DNA from: Luzula sylvatica
Taxonomy: Eukaryota; Streptophyta; Magnoliopsida; Poales; Juncaceae
Assembly: GCA_946800325.1 (NCBI GenBank)
Contig: OX326958.1
Location: forward strand, 20,968,414 to 21,032,413
Reading direction: 5' to 3'
Length of the DNA: 64,000 nt
Of the stretch, positions 23,700-36,500 are shown piece by piece. The position numbers and the translations under genes are program-made. The notes beneath the pieces were generated by a model. That model ran no database searches, had not been told where the DNA came from, and saw only the letters and a program-made list of their open reading frames with translations. Positions within the stretch are counted from its first letter, which is position 1. Each line of letters starts with the position of its first letter.

Positions 23700-25379
23700 G
23701 AGATCAATCAAAATTTGATTAAGAGTATTTAGGAATGATCGTGAAAAAGTTTCATGATTTATCGTTTTGGAAACGAGCGAAAACGGAAGAAACGGCGAAA
23801 TCTGCAGAAAATCAGAATTTCCGCCGCCCCGGGGGCAGTTTTGGCGCCCCGGACGCGTCCCGGGCGAGGTTTTCTCGCGCCCCACGGGCCACGGATGGGG
23901 CAGGGACCCCCCCTAACGATGCTGATTTTGTTTTCGCGATAACTTTGGCTACGAAACTCGAAATTTTTAGTTCTTTATATCGATATGATCGGCATCAATC
24001 ATACTAGCATATAAACAAGTAATTATTTAGAATAATTAGTCTTCCTAATTAGTACATATGCATTTATGAAAATCTTGTGATAGTGATATAATATGATTAT
24101 GTCACGAATTAATGAAACATGAAAGTCATGATCCCTCATAATATTTAAGTCATGGAAATGCCTTCCATGTCAACAACCATCGAAATTGATATCACAATAT
24201 GTGTGTTGTTAGACCTTCGTCATGCACACATGTTGTTGGTATCAATGGGTGGCAAGCGTTAAATGGGGACTCACGTGTTGTTAGGCCTTCGTCATGCACG
24301 TGAGTAGTCCACTTGACGATATGTTTGATATGGTTATGACTTAACCGTCCAAGCCAATCCGATTGGAGTTCGGGGCATAGTTAGAATGCACACACGGAAA
24401 TGGGATTGTATATGATACGATCCATCACCGAAATTCTATAAAGGTTCGAGAGTCGCATATGATGCGATTGGATTATATCCTACCTAAATAAGCAAGATCC
24501 CATTCGATAGGCCTTCGTCACTTGTGGGAGGATTGCGAAATATGGATCTCGGGTGTTAAGGTCTTGGAGTCCCGTATCGGTATGAGGGTTATCGATTCGG
24601 TAAAATAATACTATTCATATAATCATCATATAAGCATATATATTAAGTACGCACAGTTAGGAGTTTAATATTTATCATCCGTTTAGAATTATGTTTTCAA
24701 GCAACACCAAATATATCGATGAGATCGATATGATAGATGGCTTTTGGGCCGGAATTATCATGATTAACCTTGATAGTTAAAGAATAGTTCTTAGACTTAA
24801 AGGAACGTGTTGGACACGGAAATGGTAGATTCAGGCTTCGAGGCTTTGGATTTAGAGAAAGCCGGGTTCGATAAATTTTAAGAAGAAATCGAACGAGATT
24901 ACGTGTCTTGTGGTGGCATGTATAGACGCAAATTTCTCAAAATTGTTTTGAGAATTCGGGTGTATACGAAAGTAAAACACAACGCTCATGAAATAGTTTC
25001 AAGAGGTAGAGCGCGTTGAATGGTTCAATGCGGCTCAAAGAGTAGGTTAAATTTGAGACGCCTTATGGGTCTTTAATTAGCACTCGTGTGTTGATGGTAC
25101 GAGATTTGATCTTCGTGACCGAATAGCATATGCATTCGATAGATAAGTCGATCCCGGAATTGCATGAAATGCTATGTAAGTTTGAATTGGGGATGCTCGG
25201 AGCATCCGAGGAGTCCAATGCATATAGATGCGTGGATATCCTTGTAATTCAAGGGCATGATCGGAAGAAATAAATGTCTAAGAGTATTTTGGGAAAAATA
25301 TTTTTCCAAACAGAAAGTTCGGACAAGGAGTTGTCCAAACTAATGACTCAAAGAACGGTGAAATCCGAGGAGGATTAAA
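23700..25379 (+). other. Leader and degraded gag region of element A
   Basis: No continuous gag frame survives. A GC-rich block at about 23820-23920 (CCGCCCCGGGGGC, GCGCCCCGGACGCGTCCCGG) stands out from the AT-rich surroundings. It holds an ORF without a recognisable domain (23735-24007). The rest is AT-rich, with a duplicated phrase GTTAGACCTTCGTCATGCAC near 24209 and 24279. gag presumably lay toward the 3' part, but I cannot assign it. Confidence 0.5.
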
Positions 25380-27500
25380 CCTAGAAGTTGATTGCTTCTT
25401 TTGGCGTTGCCGTCATGACCATATAAACGAGATACGCGTATCTAGATTCCATATAATGGATTGCTAGAATCAATCGAATTAGATTCAATTGGTTAAACGC
25501 GATACTTATTTATTAGGCAAAGACGACAAAGTGCATCATTCTCCAAAGGTTGGAGAAAGATCCAATGAATTATTGGAAATTACATTTAGATGTAAATGTT
25601 CCGATAAGTTCCGAGGCAAGAGGAGGATATCGGTATTTTTGTTACGTTTACGGACGGTTAAAGTAGATACGGTAATATCTGTTTAATGCGTGCCGAAACG
25701 GAGACTTTTGAAAGGTTCGAAGAGTTTCAAAAACAAAATACAAAATCGACTAAGCAAGAAAATCAAAGCCCTTTGATAGGATCAAGGAGGCGAGTATTTG
25801 AGCTACGCACTTCGATAGGATCGAAGAGGCGATATTTGAGTTATAAGTATTGATTATCATTCATGATTGTGGAATCGCTTCACGATTATCTTCATTTCGG
25901 AACATTGAGATGTGTCCGAAAAGAGGAATTGAACGCATGTTGGACATGGTTCGATAAATGATAAGTCAAACGGATCTCCCAAAAATGTTTTGGGGATACG
26001 CCCTTGAGACAGCGGCACTAATGAATGGTGCATATAAGATATGGACCATAAACCTTCTAATCGGTACAAAAGACGCCATATGAGATATGGATCGGAATGG
26101 TTCCGAAGTTGTCATTTGCACAGATTTGAGGATGTGAGTATATTCCGAAATTTGTTTCGATTAAACTCAATCCCAATTCTGAAAATTGTTCGTTTATCAT
26201 ATATCCTTAAGGAAACTAAAGGGTATTAGTTCTAACGTCCCAACGAAAATGAGATTTTCGTGGCTCGAAGAGATGCCTTCTTGGAGGAGGACATAATGCG
26301 CACAAGTTTGGAACTTGATGTCATTTATCTCTACGCGGGCTAGTTGGAGTAGAATAAATCTCGATAGAGTTCGAGATTTGGAAAATGAACATTGTACCGA
26401 TAAAAGTTGACACGACTTTATCAAGAGTTGATGAATACGAGTCGAACACACAAAGGAATTTTTCATAGATTCAGTAGACTATATCATAAATATGGATTTA
26501 TCGTGGCTAATTATGATAGATCGAAATCATATGATTATTCGATATCCTACAAGGATGCTATGAAAATGACGATTCCATATGGCAAGATGCCATGAAATTT
26601 GAGATTCGATCCGTGTAGATTATCAAGTTTAGAACTTGATTTCATTACTTTCGGGGTTAGACCCGTGAAATATCAATGAGTTTTCAAGATTTGAACCAAC
26701 ACGGATAGGAATACGCATATAACAAAGCGAGGTTTGCAGCGAAGAGTGTCAAGTAATTCATAGTTGGACTATGAAGAAACGTTTTCGCATGTTGCCATGC
26801 TTTCACATTCTCAAAATTCTACTTGCCATGGTCGCGTATTATGACAATGTGATGTGGCAAAATGAATGTCAAAACCGAATTTCTTGACAGAAATTTTATG
26901 AAAGGATGTGTACTTGACACAACCTTACGGTTTTGTCGATTCATAAGAATCGGGGATAAGATATGCACGCTTTAACGATCCATATGATAGATTAGAGAAT
27001 GCTTCTCGGAATTGGAATATTCGTTTTGACGAAGTTATAAACTGTTATAACATTGTCGGAACGAATGGAAACTTTGTGTACACATGAAGGTTAGTGGGAG
27101 CCGCATTATATTTCTTGTAACGACAAAGATTTAGGCGAGACCGCTTATGAATTAAGTGTGAAGGTCTATAGGATAGATCTAAGAAGTTTCTCGTTCTATA
27201 TTATATCACATATATCGACATATTGTTGAAAATAGTTTTCAACATATAACTCCTTGGAGGAGTTAAATCGAAATGTCGAATGGCAGAAACTTTCTATGGC
27301 TAGATGTGAGACATCAAGCAGGGCGAAAAGTAATAATATGATGCTTTACATTTGATGTGAGGATCTATTATAACTGCTATGACATGTATGTGGCTTTACG
27401 TCGTACACATAAAGCGGCTAATTCATCGTCAATAAAATCCAAAGGAATCACACGAGTTTGAATGTAATGCGATTACATGAGACTAATTCTTGTGAATGTA

Positions 27501-27886
<386 letters not shown>

Positions 27887-28450
27887 GGTTATGTATATTT
27901 AAACCCATCGGGATTTGTATTGATAACGGTGAAGTTTATCCATGAATACTTTGCGAAAGAATTCAGGATTTTATTTTATCTATAATGGTGTGGAGGACGT
28001 GTTGGTTATAAAGAGTTATAACAACAACAGTTTCCAAATATGGCACGTCCAAATATGTAGCACAACTTTCGATTACAAAGTGTGTACATGATTTGCTTAA
28101 ACTAAAACATGGTTATGTGGAAAGGTTCCACATGACCAATAATTAATGATTCTATTTACGGAGGCGAGTATATTGTGGTTATGAATCACAAAAGGAAACG
28201 GTATGGATCAAGGATACATGACCAAACTCAAGTAGTCACGAGTTATCGGATTTATGGTTGTGTATTGCGTGATACGCAATAGTACAAGTCAAAAATGCCG
28301 AGGTCACGACCACTTCTAGCCAATACTCAGAAAATTTCATTGATCCATGAAATTTTGTGAAATGATGTGATCGTAGGTATTGGAAATGTTCCAAACCATA
28401 AGAAGATTAACACTAGCGGCAACGTGCGGAACCGTTTACAAAACCGCTCT

Positions 28451-29512
28451 CTCTAGTCGCGTGTGACTATCATGCAATGACTATGGGTATGGAGATACCT
28501 AGAGGAGGAAGAAGAGAGTAGAGTGTAGTTATCTAATACGATAGTCCTCGCAGGTTATGGGTATGGAGATACCCATAGGTAAACGTTGTATCACCCAAAT
28601 ACTTAGTCCATATGAATGCATCCCTTTAAAAAATTTGTATACTTAAATTAATATGCATTTTCCTTATATGAAAACTGTGTGCGGGTTGTGTAATTTGATT
28701 ACATTAACCCTGATTTGAACTTGTGTGGACTTCGACATAATTGAGGATTATGTGCAGCGAAACCGTCACACTTAAAGTTTCATTTCTAAACATCCCTAAT
28801 CATGATTCAGTTTGCTTAAGAGTGAAGCATTTACATTATCAGATAATAGACTGAACATGTACACTAGTACGTTAGCCGAGGAGATGATTATGTTTTGCTA
28901 ATCATAGGACAAAGGTGTTTGTCGAATCGGGAACGTAGATATATGCTAGGTGACATATATTGGATATGACCGAAGCCGCGAGACCATGACATGGTTTAGT
29001 CATTATAGATGGACTGGCGACGAGTAGGGTATTAGGTTCTTCATATTTGAGAGGACCATTTATTGTGTTACGTGCGTAACACAATGCTTTGATATGACCT
29101 TACGCTCACCGTAATAGGAAGTTAAAACGGTCATCATTGGGTATTGTCCGAAACACGAAATTCAATGTGAGTCTCCAAGATAGGAATTGTTTATTCCGAA
29201 AGGAAGAGATATCTCTTTGGCCACTCGATGAATTGATTAACGAAAACTACGGCCGTAGTCAATGATGTTAACGGTTAATATCGATTGAAATTGTTAAATC
29301 AGTTCGAAAACGAGGAATAAGTATAGTTAATCAAAATATAAGGATGACTACCACCATGCCTTTTGATTAACGGATATCGCTAACAAGAGAACTAATAATC
29401 GTTATTCGAGATAGGCACAATGATCACAATCATTCTTCGTGTTAACATGGGTAGCCATGATGGAGTGAATAGATCCCGCTCATGGGCTTGTAGTGCTTTG
29501 GAAACAGCCTAC
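28451..29512 (+). other. 3' noncoding part of element A before CACTA insertion
   Basis: No gene. GTATGGAGATACC recurs near 28488 and 28561. The region ends with TAC, the left target duplication of CACTA element B. It resumes after 48286 in the same orientation. Confidence 0.6.
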
Positions 29513-29795
29513 CACTACAACAGATCTGCGCATCAGCGACGGTAAAAACCGTCGCTGATACTCCCAAAAACCGTCGCTGAAAGTTTTACCGACGGAAACC
29601 CGTCGCTGATTTCCCGTCGCTGAAAGGGGCGTCGCTAATGTCACTTTTTCCGACGGGCCGTCGCTGATGTCACCTTTTCCGACGGTTGTACTTTCTCCGG
29701 CAGGCCGTCGCAGAACCCTTCTCCGGCGGGCCGTCGCAGAACACATCTCCGGCGGGCCGTCGCAGAACCCTTTTCCGGCGGGCCGTCGCAGAAAA
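29513..29795. repeat. Left TIR and subterminal repeats of CACTA element B
   Basis: After CACTACAACAG come many direct and inverted copies of TCAGCGACGG/CCGTCGCTGA. Four near-identical 30-bp units then follow, built on CCGGCGGGCCGTCGCAGAAC (29698-29790). CACTA subterminal repeats bind the TNPA-type protein. Here the candidate binding word is ACGGxCCGTCGC. Confidence 0.85.
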
Positions 29796-29814
29796 GGTGA
29801 CATCAGCATATATA

Positions 29815-30460
29815 TTTAATAATTAAATTATATTAAATTTGTAAAATTAATATTAATATTAAAAATAAATAATTAATTAAATAATATTAAATTTGTAAAA
29901 TTAATATTAATAATAAAAATAAATAATTAAATAATATTATATATATATATATAATTAATAAATAATTAAATTATTAATAATTATAATATTAATAAATAAT
30001 TAAATTGTATTAATAATATATAAATAAATAATTAAATTATATTTATATTTTAATATTAAATAATTAATTAAATAATATTAAATTTATTTAATTAATATAA
30101 TAATAAATTTATTTTAATATTTATAATATTAATAAATAATTAAATTATATTAAATTTGTATTAATAATATTAAATTCGTAATTTTAATATTAATAATATA
30201 AATAATTAATTAAATAATATTAAATTTCTATAATTAATATTAATATAAATAATTAAATAATAATAAATTTATTTTAATAATTATAATATTAATAAATAAT
30301 TAAATTATACTAAATTTGTATTAATAATATTAAATAATATTATATTTGTAATATTAATATTTTAATATTAATAATATATAAATATTAAATAAATAATTAA
30401 ATAATATTAAATTTATATTAATAATAATTTTTAATAATTATAATAAACCCACGACTATTG
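29815..30460. repeat. Low-complexity AATTAAATAATATT region in CACTA element B
   Basis: Almost only A and T, with words such as TTAATATTAATAA and AATAATTAAAT recurring irregularly. No coding potential. A similar patch lies in intron 4 of the TNPA-type gene (39905-40190). Confidence 0.8.
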
Positions 30461-30570
30461 AACAAATACAAACAATCCAGAAAATGAAACCACAATCCAC
30501 AAATACAACAATCCGAATACGACAATCCACAAATACAACAATCCAAATACAACAGTCAAATAAACTCTCT

Positions 30571-33500
30571 CTAATTCTGATTCAAATTATCACCATCGAA
30601 ACCTCCAAGAAAATCATTTGCCGGACCAAAATTCGCCGGTCGAGTCGATGTCTCCTGAATTTAATGAATTGTTATATGAAACTATACTACTATAATAATT
30701 ATATATATATTATTTAACATATACATACATTCGAGGGTCGGGTCGATGTGTCCTGATTCTGCTGCGACATATTCGCCATGAACATCTGTGGGAAAGGAGA
30801 CCGCAATACATTCTGAAAATCCGAACCTGAATTCTGGAGGGGAGGAGACGAGAACACGCCGGGATTCTGAAAACCATCGTAACCTCCTTGACCTCCTGAT
30901 CCCATGCCGAACCCCGAGCCCTTTTCCAAACATTTGTACATAAAAAGTAAGATACATGAAAATAAATTATATTTTTTCTTATTGTACATATAATTTTTTA
31001 CCTGTGGCCAAAATTGACGAGGAAAGAACATATTCTGCTGAGATCCGTCCAAACCTCCTAATCCTCCCGATCCCGTCGATCCGGATCCCGAACCCTGTCC
31101 CTTGTGAATAAAAAAAATATATATCATTTTCTTCCGAAATTTAAAAAACATTATTAATTGAAATACCTGTTGGTTCAAATTTCCTGATAGTTTGATTATT
31201 TCAAAACACTGTCATTACTAATGTTTACATCCAGAAAAGTGCAGGATAACATAGGTACGATACGAAGATGAAGGAGGACTTGTGAAGGAGGACTTCATTG
31301 GATTACATCAAGAATCAAGACATGAAGTCTCAAGATAAACAAGAAAAGAAGAAAACATGGAAGGCCATTGGAATACATCAAGACTCGAGATGTTGAAGCC
31401 TTCCGTGAGTGGGATACGCCACAAATAAACCATAGGTACAAACCTAGTAGAACTCAAGTAAAATCATGTTCAAAATAACAAAGAGTTCAGTCAAGCAGGA
31501 AGTGCGTTCTGAACGAACTCAAAGTCCGTTCAGAACGGACTTGCTAAATATCAAAACTTTAAAAGCTTGATTAGAATCAAACGTGTCACAGGGATGTGTG
31601 CGTTCGAACGAAGAATCATGTCCGTTCGAACGGATAATTAGAATCCGTTCAAACACCTTCTGAGTGCGTTGAACGGACAATCCTTCCTGTGAACGGAAAA
31701 TGTCACAGGAATGTGTGCGTTCGAACGAACATCCATGTGCGTTCGAACGGACAACCTGGAATCCGTTCACCCACTTTTAAGTGCGTTGAACGGACTCTTG
31801 TTCCTGTGAACGCAAAATGCTATGTATAATTGAGTCCGTTACGAACGGACATTGTACGTTCGAACGGACCCAAGATGTACTTGCACGTTATTTTGAAACG
31901 GCTAGTGCAAACTTCAAGTGCGTTCTGAACGAACTGTAATGCGTTCGAACGCACTGCAAGTTTTCTGAAGGATTTCTATAGAGAGTATAAATAGAATCCT
32001 TCATGGGTCTCTCTCTCCCAACTCTTCATTTTTCAAACATTCAAACCTAAAAAGAGAGAAACCCTAAGCTGTGATTATCTATATCCATTGATAGCTTGAG
32101 AAACCTCTTTAGATCATTGATCTACTTTCGATATTCTCCACTAATCGTATCCCACTCACGTGACCGATCACGTTGTAGCTCGATTAGTGAAAAAGTGTAA
32201 TAGGCTAGTGCAACAAAGTGTAAAGAGCCTAAGCTATAGATCGATAGAAGCGTGTAAATCGATCTAGGCAAATCCTTGTAATCGAGTTGAGTTGGAATTC
32301 AATCGAAAGCCAAAAAGAGGCACAAGGCATTCCCGGAGACGTAGGTACTCGCAAATAATTGAGTCGGTCAATTAAGCGAGTAAAGGGTGAGTTAAAGCTA
32401 CAAAGCAACCACCTACCGAACTTCGTAAACAAACATCTTGTGTCAAAGTGTTTGTACGGTATCATCTTTATCATCTAAATTATTATTTATTCCGCACCAT
32501 AAATTAGGTTTAAATCTAAACTAAGTATAAGTTAGATTGCCAAATTTACCCCCCTCTAGGTTAGAATTAACCAACAATTGGTATCAGAGCAAGGTACTAA
32601 CCATCTCTTTGAATATTAGGGATAACTTGTACTTAACGATCAAATGACCGAAATCAATCCTATTGTACAAAACTCATCGATAAATCCGATAAATACTGTA
32701 CCCAAATCAAATATATCAAACTCACGTGAATTAGATGGAACCAATTGGAGTTCTTGGAAGAAATGCATGCTAAATGCATTCGCTCTCCAAGGACTTGACA
32801 AGGTAGTGTTACGAGGCTTTGTCTTGGCCCAAGAGGTTGACAAGGACGGAAATGTAACCTACCCTTCTCAAACTAGGGAAGATAGAACTAATGACATTTA
32901 CGCTCAAAACTTAATACTAAACAATGTAATTAGTTCTATCGGATCGCTAGTTGATCATTGTGATAACTCATATGAAATGTGGCGTATGCTCAATGAGAGA
33001 TACGAGGGCACATCTCAAATGAGAAGAACTAATATCATCGGACTTGAACAAGAATTCAACAATCTCCGAATGATTGAGGGAGAGTCCGTTGATAAGATCT
33101 GGGCAAAAATCAATGTACTAAAAACTCGCTATGCCACCCAAAATGCACCTCTTACTGATGATAGAATTATTGCTAGATTACTTCAATCTATGCCCCGTAG
33201 TTGGGAATCTTTACGTGTAGCTTTAGGTACAGCGGTAGCTTCACAAGACCTCACGCCTGAAGAATTGGTAAGTCAATTCCGAAACTTCGAGATTCGACTC
33301 AAGCAACTCGATGAAGAACAAGGAATCTACATACCCTCTCCTCACTCCAAAACCGTAGCTTTGCCCGCCGTGAATGCAAGCAATGACGACAATGAAATGG
33401 ATGATCTCACGTTGCGACTCTTAGAGTGGCAAAGGGACGAGAAGCGATTCAACGAGAATCGGAAACAAAAGGGGCTAAAGCTCCATTGCTTTTGGTGCAA

Positions 33501-36500
33501 GAAAATTGGACACATGATGGAGTCATGTTGGACCCTCCATCCCGAAAATTCGAGGTGGATCAAAAAGGATGAGGACAACAAGGATCGGGAAAGGCGAGAG
33601 CCCCGATACGAAAGAAGATACGAGGACAAGGGGCGAGAAAATCGTCAAAAATACAAAGGTAAAGAAATCAATAAGAAAAAGGCATATAAAGCTAACATCG
33701 ATTGTAGATGGGGAGAAACGGAAGGGTCAAGCTCATCATCCGACCCGGAGGGTCCGTCAAGTCGACACACCTCAAACCGTGCACTCATGGTAAGGATCGA
33801 TCCTCCACTAATGAGCGCAGTGGAAGCGGCCATCAAATCTATTCGTATTGAACGAGGTCTAACTACTACATATCACACGCCCATGGATGTGGACTCGGAA
33901 CCATCCACTCCTAATACCTGCTCAACACATGACCAATGTCATGAGGTACGTACATACTCTCTGCATGACATAGAATCAATACATAAGTCTAAATTTTCTC
34001 CCGCATTCAAACTAGAACTCGACTCGTGTGACGAGTTTCTTAGAGATGAAGGGAACTCTCAACTAAATGAGGGTAAACTTGAGAGCTCAACACAAGCTCT
34101 CAAGGATAAGGTAGCTTCTCTTGAGCTATCCATTTTGGCATATAAAACTCAAATAAATGAATTTAAAGGTTTTTCAAAGTGTGAGTGTCAAACCCTAAAA
34201 GGTGAGATTTCTCATCTAAAAGTCGAAATTCAAACTCTTAAAGTTGAAAATGAATCACTGAAGAAGGCTTGTGCAAATATTGCATTGAGTCCTCCTTCAT
34301 TGGATGATGTTTTAAGATTGTCATTGATAGGACAAAAGCCAAATGACAAATCCGGTTTAGGATATAAGAAAAATAACGGTAATAAACCCGATTTTTCAAT
34401 ATCTCAAAATCAAAAATCTAAATGGGAAAACAATAAATTAAGTAGTCATGGAAATGCTTTCATGTACCATGACTACAACAAAGGTAAATATGCTAAAAAT
34501 GAACAACCTAAGCGTGTCAATAATAATTATAAGAAAAATCATTATACACAAACTTCACAATCTAGACATACTAATTTGGGAAGAACCGATTGCTTGTTCA
34601 AAAGGGGACCAAATGGATATTTCTATGAAGTGACAAACTACACCGAAGCGTCATATCAACAAGGGTCTCCCAAACATTTCACCAACACACATAAACAATT
34701 TAAACAAAATAATTTTAAGCAAACTAAATTGAAATCAAATAACCTTTATCAAATGCCAAAATCGATAAATCCTAAGAGAAGTAATCCGAATCAACTCTCG
34801 GACTATTTTGTGAAAAGCACCACACCCACAAATAAGCCCACCGTAGCATTTTGTAACTATTGTTGCAAAACGGGTCATGTCTCAACAAGTTGTGACCTTC
34901 GCAATCCAAAATTAACGTCAAACTCAATATGGATGCGTAAAGATCGTCACTCGATGGGTCCCTCTACGTCGTTTGGTATAGGACCGCCTAGGGCTTAAGC
35001 CTAAATTTGAAACACTATACTCCTTAGTATCCCTCACCTGAAAACCAAATATGTAAGGGGAGTATAGGAAATGGGCTAAATTGAATTCTAGCCAAACTAG
35101 TCGAGTATTATGTAGATACATCACATGTGTTAATAGAGGAGTACATTAGAACACTTGTCTCGATAAATAAATAACGATATCAGTCCAGTGATCACACTTC
35201 AGGAACCAGTCCGTTCGAACGAAAGATATGTGCGTTAGGAACGGACAAAGGAAGTCACCAAATACACTCTTAGCAGTCTCAAGTCCGGTCGAACGGATTA
35301 AAATGCGTTCCCAACGGATGACTGAACTATGAGACCCAAAGTCAGCTAAACTGTGGCGCCATCTAATTTTCTTACCAGGATTAAGTGCGTTCGAACGTAC
35401 AACTGAATGCGTTCCGAACGGAAAAATGAATTATAGGATTATGGCGCCGGATCATACTTTGGCACCGACTCTTAGTATCAACAGTGTTCAGTGCGTTCGA
35501 ACGAACAAACTAATGCGTTCGAACGCACATGCCTCATTCAGCGAACCTACTTCAAACCCTTACACTCGCGCCGTCTCATATTCTGGCGCCTCTTCTCAGT
35601 TGTGTGTGCGTTCGAACTCACATAGGAGTCCGTTCGAACGGACGTAACAACTTCCTAGATGCAACTTAAAAACCCAAAATAGCGCCTCTTCTCAGACATG
35701 AATGCGTTCCAACGAACTTGAGAAGTGCGTTCGAACGGACTCGTCGTAATAACTCTTCGTCCACATGCAACCGACTGCATTCAATGGATGTGATGGCACC
35801 TTTTTTCCTTACGGCGCGACTTGAAGGGACAAGATCTCTTCAGTTACTTAGCACCCTTTTTATTTTCATTCTCTCTCCTTGTTTCTCTTCCAAAAAACTC
35901 TCTCTCTCTCAAAAATAAACTAAAACCTTCACCAACAGCCATGGACGCCTCAAACTCGAGATCGAAAGCCAAGGCAAAGGGAAAGAAGACAGTAGGCGAG
36001 AGTTCGAACGCTCAAAGAAGAATGAAGCAAGTGGCAAAGAAGCCTACTCTTGAAGAACGCCTTCAACGTGACTATGACTTCTCTGACCCAAACAACGAGC
36101 ATCTGTTTCGGACTCAGGAGGCTGGTATCCTCTTCCATGAATGGGTATCCAAGAGACCAATTGCTCCATGCTACTACTATGAGTTTCCGCCAAACATACA
36201 TCACCTCCTCGACAAAGTCGAAGAAATCGAACGTACATGGGGATTCGCAAATTTAGCATGCCTAAACGTCAAATCGCATGATGTAATCACGCGACTATTT
36301 TACGCAAACGCTGAATTCCACCGTGACGAAGAAAAGGTAACGTCATACATCCTCGGTGAAGATGTCGAAATCTCTATCAAAAACTTGAATGTTTTGCTCG
36401 GACTAAGGGACGGCGGAGAGAAAATCTACGACACTCGCAAGGCGAGACTCGAAGCTGCCATCACGGGTATCAAACCTGGGCAAGGGGCATCTCACTTGGC

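Noticed and set aside
31519..32474. ORFs of 83 and 81 codons present identically in two places (also 38224-39179)
   Set aside because: They are minus-strand shadows inside the two LTRs of element C, not duplicated genes.
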